In this document: positions 33,149 to 40,476 of the stretch, piece by piece | Layout: every line of letters begins with the position of its first letter | Numbering within the stretch: position 1 is the first letter of the stretch | Made by a program: the position numbers and the translations under genes | DNA from: Roseimicrobium gellanilyticum | GTDB taxonomy: Bacteria; Verrucomicrobiota; Verrucomicrobiia; Verrucomicrobiales; Verrucomicrobiaceae | NCBI RefSeq assembly: GCF_003315205.1 | Contig: NZ_QNRR01000004.1 | Span: forward strand, 527,434-591,433 | Direction of reading: 5' to 3' | Length of the DNA stretch: 64,000 nucleotides | The notes under the pieces: model-generated | Told to the model about the DNA's origin: nothing | Databases searched by the model: none | Seen by the model: only the letters and a program-made list of their open reading frames with translations

Positions 33149-35242
33149 TCAATACCTTGAGCCGGGCTTCTGGAAATACTCCTGCACCACGCGGTACTCC
33201 TGGCCGCTGCGTTCTTCCCAACCCATGGCGTAGGGCCAGACCATGAGCTCCACCACATCGCCTTTGAAGAGATTCTCCGGCTGGGAGGTGTTGCTTTCGG
33301 AGATGCGGATTTCATTGAGGATATCCGCTTTCTCCTTGGGAGCGTCCGCTTCGGCACGACCTTTGCCTCCGTCCTCCGTGCGGATGGAGAGCAGCATCTT
33401 GCTGGTGTTGGCGTTCCAGCTGATGCCCACCAGGTTGAACATTTTCGCCGGGCGTCCGGTCACCTTCGCCTCCTTGATGGTGGGGCCGATTTTCATGCCG
33501 AGCTTCCACTCGTTGTTGGGGTAGGCGCGAACGCTCAGATGGCCCTTGTCCTCGGAGTTTCGGATATTCAGGCACCGGACGTCTTTGTCGCTGATGTTTG
33601 GCCGCACCAGCATCACCACCGTGAGGCCGGGGTCCTTCTGGGTGCCCCCGAGCGGGTACTCTTTCGCGGAGGGATTGCTCAGTGCCATGGTGTGCACCAT
33701 CCCGCTCGTCCCTTCGAACCGGAGAAGTCCGGTCCGGAACTTCAACCCGGAGAGCGTCTCCTGGAGATAGAGGGGGCAGTTCTGCTTTTGGCGACCGAAG
33801 GCTGAGAGCGACCCATCACCCGCCGCGCCGGAGAGGTCATGCCAGGTCAGCACCCTGTCTCCAGACTTCGCGGCCACCACAGAGGCATTTGGCTCGGAGT
33901 AGGCGTCCATCTTTTCGCCGGCGCGGTAGTGCAGAATGACACCCGGCTGGATGAAATTTGCTGCGCGCGGAGGTGGTTCCGGACTGGTGGGCGAGCCAGG
34001 GGCTTGACCGGCGATGCTTGGGCCAGAGCTGCCGGGTGCGCTGGGCTTCGGCTTGTCCCCACCCATGAACATGAAGGCAAGAGCGCCTACCACCAGCAGC
34101 CCGCCGCCGATCGCGTAGATCATCATCTTCTTCTTGTTCATGCCGCCCTCTTCATCCTCTTCGACCTTGGCAGGTCGGCGTCCGGGTGAGGGGAGGGGTG
34201 TGGGAATGGAACCGGTAGGGCGGCGTGGAGGCACCCCGCCAGTTGGTTTCCGTGGTGGTACGGTACCGGTGATACGCTGGGAGACGGAACCTGTGGGGCG
34301 TGGAGGGATATGCCCTGTGGAGACACGTGGCACACCAGGAGCGGGCGCGCGATAGACGGGCTCATCCGGCACGGCCACGGCCACTTGCACTGAGTCGGCT
34401 CCTTCGGAAAGCCAGCCAGCGACCGCAAGGCCGCGTAGGGAGTTCAGCGCCTGCTGGGCATTTGTTGGGCGGTGCGAGGCATCCAGGTTGAACAGCCACA
34501 TCACCCAGTCGCTTACCGGTTGGGGAATGTTAGGCGCGATTTGCGAGAGGGGATAGACCAGATGCTGCAAATGGGCCTCCATGACGCCACGCACCGTGTC
34601 CGCCTCAAAGGGGCGGCGACCGCTCAGCGCCTGGTAGAGCACGCACCCCAGCGAGTAAAGGTCCGTGCGTCCATCCAGGGGCTTCCGATTGAGCTGCTCG
34701 GGGGCCATGTAGTAGATGGAGCCGAGAATGTTCCCCTTCTGGTCCTCGGTCATTTTCTTCGCGCCGTAGGACATGCGGGCAAGGCCGAAGTCGAGCACCT
34801 TCACCTGTAGGCGTCCGCTGGGCAGGCGGCGGACCTTGATGTTCTCCGGCTTCAGGTCGCGGTGCAGCACACTCTGGCTGTGTGCGGAGACGAGCGCCTC
34901 CAGCGTCTGGGTGGCCAGCTCATTGAAATCCGGCAGGCTCATGGCCGCGGCGCCAATCCAGTCCGCGAGGGTGTCTCCCTCCACGAGCTCCATCACCATG
35001 AAGAAGCCCTGCTCATCACTCCCAAGGTCGAAGACAGAGACGACATTGGGATGCTGGAGCGTGGCGAGCGAGGCTGCCTCCTTCTTGATGTTGCCGGACT
35101 GGCTGTCCCCCTTGTCAGATTCCTCCTTGCTCAGCAGGCGTTTGATGGCCACGTACCGGTCGAGTTGGGTATCGTAGGCTTTGTACACGGCGCCGGCCCC
35201 CCCTGCGCCCAACTCCTCCAAGATTTTGTATCGTGCCTGCAT
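33149..35242 (-). CDS. Receptor-type Ser/Thr protein kinase with C-terminal LamG-like domain
   Basis: The protein is 697 aa. The kinase domain spans about residues 5-265, with the GAGGAGAVYKAYD nucleotide loop, Lys34 in VAIKRLL, HRDLKPEN at 127-134 and DFG at 151-153, all intact, so it should be active. A Pro/Arg/Thr-rich linker follows. One membrane helix at about 373-392 (IYAIGGGLLVVGALAFMFM) separates the cytoplasmic kinase from an exported domain. This domain (about 430-697) has a jelly-roll pattern (LTVVMLVRPNISDKDVRCLN, FNLVGISWNANTSKMLL), like concanavalin/LamG folds that bind glycans or proteins. It probably senses an envelope or external signal. It converges on the LRR-like gene. Confidence 0.92.
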   Translation of the reverse strand: MQARYKILEELGAGGAGAVYKAYDTQLDRYVAIKRLLSKEESDKGDSQSGNIKKEAASLATLQHPNVVSVFDLGSDEQGFFMVMELVEGDTLADWIGAAAMSLPDFNELATQTLEALVSAHSQSVLHRDLKPENIKVRRLPSGRLQVKVLDFGLARMSYGAKKMTEDQKGNILGSIYYMAPEQLNRKPLDGRTDLYSLGCVLYQALSGRRPFEADTVRGVMEAHLQHLVYPLSQIAPNIPQPVSDWVMWLFNLDASHRPTNAQQALNSLRGLAVAGWLSEGADSVQVAVAVPDEPVYRAPAPGVPRVSTGHIPPRPTGSVSQRITGTVPPRKPTGGVPPRRPTGSIPTPLPSPGRRPAKVEEDEEGGMNKKKMMIYAIGGGLLVVGALAFMFMGGDKPKPSAPGSSGPSIAGQAPGSPTSPEPPPRAANFIQPGVILHYRAGEKMDAYSEPNASVVAAKSGDRVLTWHDLSGAAGDGSLSAFGRQKQNCPLYLQETLSGLKFRTGLLRFEGTSGMVHTMALSNPSAKEYPLGGTQKDPGLTVVMLVRPNISDKDVRCLNIRNSEDKGHLSVRAYPNNEWKLGMKIGPTIKEAKVTGRPAKMFNLVGISWNANTSKMLLSIRTEDGGKGRAEADAPKEKADILNEIRISESNTSQPENLFKGDVVELMVWPYAMGWEERSGQEYRVVQEYFQKPGSRY

Positions 35243-35352
35243 GCCTTAAGGTGAAATATTCCACAATCTATCTGGGACGATACCCGTCTGCCAAGCAGGA
35301 ATCGGTTTGTGATGTTCGTCTGAGGCAGGAAAAACATCAAAACGCCCTGAAG

Positions 35353-35694
35353 TCACCCTGCGGCGTCCGCTTTGAGACTGCGTTTCATGCGTTCCAGAGC
35401 CATGGCCAGTTCGGTTTCACGCACCATCAGCTCCTTTTTCAGCGCTTGCTTCTCCTCAGTATCCGTGACCGTGGTGATTCGGTCACGCAGCCAGTTCACA
35501 CCACGCATGGCCTCCACTTCCGGTGGTATGACGCCCGCGCTCTTCAGCATGCCGAAACCCGCCCGTAGCGAGGAGGGGGCGGCAAAATAGCCGTCCAGAT
35601 CGAGTGGCTTTCCCTTGCCAGAGATCAGCGCCTCTTCGCCGGCTTCCAGGGACTCCAGGATTCGGGCTTCTGCGACAGAGGCGAGGGCGGACAT
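35353..35694 (-). CDS. DUF1992 (DnaJ homolog subfamily C member 28-like) protein
   Basis: The protein is 113 aa from the ATG at 35694. It begins MSALASVAEARILESLEAGE, followed by GKGKPLDLDGYFAAPSSLRAG and GFGMLKSAGVIPPEVEAM, the pattern of DUF1992 (E..i..A...GeFdnLpG.GkPL.l...). The GxFxxLxG section is modified to EALISGKGKPL. The C-terminal helix is charged. The function is unknown. It lies 110 bp upstream of the kinase gene on the same strand and may share its transcript. Confidence 0.75.
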   Translation of the reverse strand: MSALASVAEARILESLEAGEEALISGKGKPLDLDGYFAAPSSLRAGFGMLKSAGVIPPEVEAMRGVNWLRDRITTVTDTEEKQALKKELMVRETELAMALERMKRSLKADAAG

Positions 35695-35950
35695 GGGGGG
35701 TGCATGAAGATGCTGCGAGTGACGACGGCTGCAAGGGTGATGGCCCACCATCTTCCACTACATCACACGGGTCCTGATCACGCGTGAAGGATATGCGTGC
35801 GTGAGCATCATCTATTCCCCTAAGCATTCTCTCTGAATGCTGAAAGGGTCTGTTTCAACCTGCGTAAGATGTCGCTGTGAACAGCAACGCCGGGCTAATG
35901 GTGCCATCTGGCGGTTTGGCATTTTCTCTCATTCATCCTTCTCCATACCC

Positions 35951-37288
35951 ATGAAAAACACGGCCTCACTTCTCGCGGTCACCGGTTGGCTTCTCTTCAT
36001 GAGCACCCCTCTCTCCGCCGAGGCGGTGAAGGACCGCGAAGGCGCCGTGCGCAAGGACAAGGCGACGATGGAAAATGACGCGCGCTGGATCTACAACGAT
36101 GTGCAGCGCGGCTTCGACGAAGCGAAACGCACGGGCAAGCCGCTGCTCGTGGTGCTGCGCTGCATTCCCTGCCTCGCCTGCATGGGGCTGGATGCGAGCG
36201 TGCTCACGGAAGCTGAGTTGCAGGCGGTCTTGGACAAGTTTGTGTGCGTGCGAGTGATCAATGCGAACGACCTCGACCTCTCAAAGTTCCAGTTCGACTA
36301 CGACCTTTCTTTCTCCACGATGTTTTTCCATCCGGATGGCACCGTGCTTGGCCGCTACGGATCATGGACACACCAGAAGGATGCGCAGGATGCCAGCACC
36401 CTGGGCTATCGCCGCACCCTGGAGGCGGTCCTTGCCTTGCATCAGGGCTATTCTGCGAACAAGGAAAGCCTGAGCGGAAAGCAGGGTGGCCCGGCGAAGT
36501 TCAAGACCCCGGTGGACATCCCATTTCTCGCCGGGAAGTACAAGCGTGAGCTCGACTGGGAGGGCAAGATCGTGGGGAGTTGCGTGCATTGCCATCAAGT
36601 GGGCGATGCCTTTCGCGCCACCTATCGTGAGCAGAAACAGGCCATTCCCGCGCAGTGGATCTATCCCATGCCTGCACCGGACACCGTGGGCATGGTGATG
36701 GCGCCGGATGACGTGGCGAAGGTGAAGGAAGTGCTGCCCGGCTCTGCGGCCGCCAAGGCCGGCGTGAGCGCAGGAGATGTGATTGCGAGCATCGAAGGAC
36801 AGCCAGTGGTGTCCATCGCGGACATGGCGTGGGCTTTGCACAATGGCCCTGAGTCCGGCTCGCTGGGAGTGATGGTGCGCAAAGGTGGGGCAGGGGAGCC
36901 AGCCGCCATGAAACTGGAACTCGCACCGAACTGGCGCACCAAGTCAGACATCTCCCGCCGCGTCGCCACCTGGCCCATGCGCGGCATGGCCTTCGGCGGC
37001 ATGGTGCTGGAAGACCTGCCGGATGAAGAGCGCACCGCCCGTGGCCTGAGCAAGGATCAACTTGCCCTCCGCGCCAAGGGCGTGGGTCAGTACGGCAAGC
37101 ATGCCACGGCGAAGAACAACGGATTCCAGAAGGAAGATGTGATTGTGAGCTTCGCGGGTGTGGAGGAGCGGATGACCGAAGGTGAGATCATCGGCTACCT
37201 GCTCACCAACCATTTCCCCGGGGAGAAAGTGTCTGTAACCGTCCTGCGTGGCAGCGAGAAAAAGGAACTCAAGCTGCCGATGCAGTAG
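35951..37288 (+). CDS. Secreted thioredoxin-like and PDZ protein
   Basis: The start at 35951 gives a signal peptide (MKNTASLLAVTGWLLFMSTP) ending near SAEA. Residues about 35-165 look thioredoxin-like (GFDEAKRTGKPLLVVLRCIP) with a CIPCLAC motif instead of a plain CxxC. A CVHCHQ motif near residue 213 could be a single c-type haem site, CxxCH; the heme is inferred. One or two PDZ domains follow (VLPGSAAAKAGVSAGDVIAS near 260-300; KNNGFQKEDVIVSFAGVEER near 395-440). The protein is 445 aa, probably periplasmic, and perhaps works in redox-linked protein quality control. It stands convergent to a methyltransferase gene. Confidence 0.82.
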   Translation: MKNTASLLAVTGWLLFMSTPLSAEAVKDREGAVRKDKATMENDARWIYNDVQRGFDEAKRTGKPLLVVLRCIPCLACMGLDASVLTEAELQAVLDKFVCVRVINANDLDLSKFQFDYDLSFSTMFFHPDGTVLGRYGSWTHQKDAQDASTLGYRRTLEAVLALHQGYSANKESLSGKQGGPAKFKTPVDIPFLAGKYKRELDWEGKIVGSCVHCHQVGDAFRATYREQKQAIPAQWIYPMPAPDTVGMVMAPDDVAKVKEVLPGSAAAKAGVSAGDVIASIEGQPVVSIADMAWALHNGPESGSLGVMVRKGGAGEPAAMKLELAPNWRTKSDISRRVATWPMRGMAFGGMVLEDLPDEERTARGLSKDQLALRAKGVGQYGKHATAKNNGFQKEDVIVSFAGVEERMTEGEIIGYLLTNHFPGEKVSVTVLRGSEKKELKLPMQ

Positions 37289-37295
37289 TTGGGCT

Positions 37296-38054
37296 TCAGG
37301 AGAGTTTGTGTCCCACGAGCACCGGCTGAAAGAACACATCGTCGATGCGCCGCACATCAGTAAACCCCGCTTCTTCCATGAGTTCAGCCAGGCGTGAAAG
37401 GGATACGGCGTAGTACGTGGCCCGGTTGGCACGCAAGATGGGCTCCGCATCAGCGGGATGCTCGATCACGTAGAAGGTCGTATCGTAATGCGGTGGTGAG
37501 GACTCCCAGACCTGGAACAGGACGTAGCGTGAACCCGCCGCCTCGCGCACTCCGTAAGGCTGAAATTGCGGAGGCCCCATGAGATCCATGGTCGCGTAAT
37601 CCCTCGCTGACACGAGGCAGATGCCATCCTGATTTGTACAGGCGTAAAATTGCCGTAGAGCGGCCAGGATATCGGCATCGGAGAGGAGATGGGGCACGGA
37701 ATTGTCGCAGGAGATCACCACGTCAAAGGTGCGATGGTGGTGATCATGTACGTGACGCATGTCCGCTACGCTGGCGTGCAGGGAGAGACCGCGCTGCTGG
37801 GCCTCCCGCTGGGCACGCTCGATGGCTGTAGGAGAAATGTCCGAAGCGGTGACGTCATACCCGAGCGCCGCCAGTGCCAGGCTTTGAGTGCCGATGCCGG
37901 AGGCCGCGTCCAACACGGTGCGGAGATGCGGTCCGCCCTCGGAACGAATGATGGAATCCAAAGCCCTGCCCTGCCGCCCCATGCTTGCCTCCCAATCCGG
38001 GTAGATGAGGTGGTAATAAGGAGTCAATGAGTCGTAGAAAGCAGGCGTGGACAT
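37296..38054 (-). CDS. Class I SAM-dependent methyltransferase
   Basis: The protein is 252 aa from the ATG at 38054 (MSTPAFYDSLTPYYHLIYPD), where the typical SAM-methyltransferase entry FYDxLxxxYHLIYxDW begins. Motif I is VLDAASGIGTQSLALAALGY near residue 48, followed by the acidic VTASDISPTAIERAQ. FDVVISCDNSVPHLL and ILAALRQFYACTNQDGICLV are motif II/III regions. The substrate is unknown. Alternative upstream ATGs exist but add non-conserved sequence. Its stop is 7 bp from the stop of the Trx/PDZ gene. Confidence 0.88.
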   Translation of the reverse strand: MSTPAFYDSLTPYYHLIYPDWEASMGRQGRALDSIIRSEGGPHLRTVLDAASGIGTQSLALAALGYDVTASDISPTAIERAQREAQQRGLSLHASVADMRHVHDHHHRTFDVVISCDNSVPHLLSDADILAALRQFYACTNQDGICLVSARDYATMDLMGPPQFQPYGVREAAGSRYVLFQVWESSPPHYDTTFYVIEHPADAEPILRANRATYYAVSLSRLAELMEEAGFTDVRRIDDVFFQPVLVGHKLS

Positions 38055-38148
38055 CGCAAAAAGACCGGGTTGGTCGCTCAACATGCAGGCAAATGTGCAA
38101 ACGTGCAGAGAAAACTCAATGTCTGCCCCGGCCTTCATGAGCCGCTTC

Positions 38149-38184
38149 TTTTTGCGTTCTCTGCGTTCTTTTGCGGCCATTCCC
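38149..38184 (-). repeat. GCAAAAG heptamer repeat unit, inverted copy
   Basis: On the minus strand this reads GGAATGGCCGCAAAAGAACG and continues CAGAGAACGCAAAAAG. It matches the units at 13896-13930 and 63906-63940. It lies just upstream of the methyltransferase gene. Confidence 0.75.
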
Positions 38185-38278
38185 TTCAGCCTCGCATCCA
38201 TCCATGAAGGTAAGGGACCGCGATTTTCCGTGGAAACGCATTCGCATTCCCGCCGGAGTGTCCTAGCCTGTTCCCATT

Positions 38279-38689
38279 ATGACTGCCACCGCCATCTCTA
38301 CCATTGAAGAACATCTGCAAAACCTCTGCGAAGCCATCGCCAATGATGAAGACGTGAAGGCCGCTCGCGCCAACGCGGAAACCTTCCTCTCGGATGAAGA
38401 GGCCGTGAATCTCTACCGCGAAGTCGCCACCACCTCACACGACCTCGAGCGTCGCCATCGTGCCGGCGAAATCATCTCGGATGAGGAAGTGGGCGCCTAT
38501 GAAAACCTTCAGGAGAAGGCGGACAGCCACCCCGGCATCCAGAGCTTCCAGGAGGCGCAGCAGGTCCTCCAGCGCATCGCGAACATGGTGAACAAGCACG
38601 TGACCAAGACCCTCGAAAAGGGCCGCGTGCCCACGTCCGAGGAGATGGCCAGCAGCGGTGGCTGTGGCTCCGGCTGCGGATGTCACTGA
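38279..38689 (+). CDS. YlbF/YmcA family protein with Cys-rich tail
   Basis: The protein is 136 aa. It matches the YlbF family: LCEAIANDEDVKAARANAET, then NLYREV and QEKADSHPGIQSFQEAQQVL. The C-terminal tail GGCGSGCGCH carries three Cys and a His. In Bacillus subtilis the YlbF-YmcA-YaaT (RicAFT) complex binds iron-sulfur clusters and controls RNA processing and development. No YaaT gene is in the window, and a role here is not known. It stands alone on the plus strand. Confidence 0.85.
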   Translation: MTATAISTIEEHLQNLCEAIANDEDVKAARANAETFLSDEEAVNLYREVATTSHDLERRHRAGEIISDEEVGAYENLQEKADSHPGIQSFQEAQQVLQRIANMVNKHVTKTLEKGRVPTSEEMASSGGCGSGCGCH

Positions 38690-38847
38690 TCGTCGGTGAT
38701 GTTTTGATAGAAACCCGCCGCTCAGAGCGGCTTTTCCATCCCGGTTTCACAAGGTTCTCCTCGTCCCCCTCACGTGGACGCGGGAGCGCTTTGCTGAGAC
38801 CGGTTCGTTTGTCATCATTCATCACGCCCGTTCCCCCGATTCATTCC

Positions 38848-40029
38848 ATGAAACGCGCACTCTTCACCCTGGCCGCGACTGCCGCAGCGCTGCCTTCACT
38901 GACCATGCCCCTCCAAGCCGACGGTGGATTCTACGGCGACCCGCCGGATGCCACGCATCCTTGGGCCATCCATGACATGAATCGTCCCCAGCCACCCCGC
39001 GTGGAGCCGGGCACATTCAGCTCCCAGGAAGTCCCGGGCAAGCCGCCGGCGGATGCCGTGGTGCTCTTTGATGGCTCGGAGTCCGCAATTGTGAACTGGG
39101 TCTCTGACAAGAATCCCTCCGAAGCCACGAAGTGGGAGGTGAAGGGGGGCGCGCTCCAGTGCGTGCCCGGCTCCGGCTACGTTCGCAGCAAGCTCGAGTT
39201 CGGCGACTGCCAACTCCATGTGGAATGGTCCGCTCCCTCCAAGGTGGAAGGCAACAGTCAGGGCCGTGGTAACAGCGGCGTCTTCCTCATGGGCCAGGTG
39301 GAGGTGCAGGTGCTGGACAACTATGAAAACCCCACCTACGCCGACGGCTTCGCTGGCTCCGTGTATGGCGTGAATCCCCCCATGGCCAACCCGCTGCGCA
39401 AGCCGGGTGAGTGGCAGTCCTATGACATCGTCTTTCGTCGTCCCGTGTACAAGGACGGCCAGCTCGTGGATCCCGGCTACCTCACCGTCTTCGTGAATGG
39501 CGTGCTGGTGCAGGACCACACCCCGCTGCAGGGCGGTGGTGGCCACAAGGGACGCACGAAGGATCGTGCATTCCCCGAGAAGGGACCGCTCAAGCTCCAG
39601 GATCACGGCAACCCTGTGCGCTATCGCAACATCTGGTACCGCCCGCTGCCGAAGCGCGCCATCGAAGGCGGCGACACCAGCGTGATGAGCGAAGAGGCCA
39701 CCACTGCGAAGCGTGCTGAGATCGCCAAGGGTATCCGTGAAAAAGCAGCGAAGCTCGAAGGCAAGGAGAAGATGCTCGGCCTCATGGAATCCCTCTGCTA
39801 TCAGCAGGATGCGGCGGCTTTGGAAGCGAGCACCAAGCTTGCCGGTGAATACGTCGCCAGCATCAAAGCCGTGCCCGCCGACAAGATCGAGTCCAAGAAA
39901 GGCGAAGTCATGCAGGTGCACAACGCGCTGCAGTACATGAAGAAGTTCAAGCTTCTGCCGGAAGACTTTGCCGCGACTGCGGACATCGCTGCCATCGTGA
40001 AGGAGCGCGAGTGGGATAAGAAGAAGTAA
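38848..40029 (+). CDS. Secreted DUF1080 (3-keto-disaccharide hydrolase-like) protein
   Basis: The start at 38848 gives a signal peptide (MKRALFTLAATAAALPSLTM). The central domain is DUF1080: VLFDGSESAIVNWV, KWEVKGGALQCVPGSGYVRS, FGDCQLHVEWS, QGRGNSGVFLMGQVEVQVLD and LQDHGNPVRYRNIWYRPLP. This family forms a concanavalin-like sandwich and occurs widely in Planctomycetes and Verrucomicrobia; some members hydrolyse 3-keto-glycosides. An extra C-terminal helical region of about 110 residues (AKRAEIAKGIREKAAKLEGK) is not part of the core. The protein is 393 aa and probably periplasmic. Confidence 0.9.
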   Translation: MKRALFTLAATAAALPSLTMPLQADGGFYGDPPDATHPWAIHDMNRPQPPRVEPGTFSSQEVPGKPPADAVVLFDGSESAIVNWVSDKNPSEATKWEVKGGALQCVPGSGYVRSKLEFGDCQLHVEWSAPSKVEGNSQGRGNSGVFLMGQVEVQVLDNYENPTYADGFAGSVYGVNPPMANPLRKPGEWQSYDIVFRRPVYKDGQLVDPGYLTVFVNGVLVQDHTPLQGGGGHKGRTKDRAFPEKGPLKLQDHGNPVRYRNIWYRPLPKRAIEGGDTSVMSEEATTAKRAEIAKGIREKAAKLEGKEKMLGLMESLCYQQDAAALEASTKLAGEYVASIKAVPADKIESKKGEVMQVHNALQYMKKFKLLPEDFAATADIAAIVKEREWDKKK

Positions 40030-40050
40030 GCCGGTATCCGGTACGACAGT

Positions 40051-40080
40051 GCGACGGTGAATGCCTCGCACCGCTTTTTT
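40051..40080 (+). terminator. Possible intrinsic terminator of the DUF1080 gene
   Basis: A hairpin with CGGTG and CACCG arms and a small loop is followed by CTTTTTT at 40074-40080, 22-50 bp after the stop. The stem is short, so confidence is moderate. Confidence 0.5.
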
Positions 40081-40090
40081 GTGCAGTGGA

Positions 40091-40470
40091 AAGTAGTCCG
40101 CCGAGCTTCGGCGGTCAGTGGCTTGCATGACGTACGCTATGGTATCGGAAAACTAGCCGACTGGTAGTGCGAACGCTTTGCGTCGTGGAGTGCGGTGGCA
40201 AGCGCTAAGGCGCGACACCGCTTTGAGCGAAGCTGGTGATCGGACATAAACGAATCACGTTCTAACTTCCCCAGGCTCCGCGGTCCTGGATTTCTTTCAC
40301 GGTGCACCTTCGTGCATGCGAAAACCCTTCGTTCAAAGCGGTGTCGCGCTTGAAGCTTGCCACCGCACTCCATGACGCAAAGCGCTCTGGCATACGTCAG
40401 CAGACATGCCCCACGGCATCAGCCGCAAGGCACTTCCCAACTGACCGCCGAGGCTCGGCGGACTACTTTC
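40091..40470. repeat. Nested fold-back element of about 380 bp
   Basis: The outer arms are the GTAGTCCGCCGAG palindrome at 40093-40114 and its inverted copy at 40445-40466. Inner arms of about 54 bp (40179-40232 and 40327-40379) are near-perfect inverted copies (GGAGTGCGGTGGCAAG..., GACACCGCTTTGA...). It fills the 447 bp DUF1080-ileS gap. No transposase or gene is seen inside. Confidence 0.9.
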
Positions 40471-40476
40471 CTTTTC

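Noticed and set aside
40091..40470. Insertion sequence
   Set aside because: Terminal inverted repeats are present, but there is no transposase frame inside; it is a non-coding fold-back.
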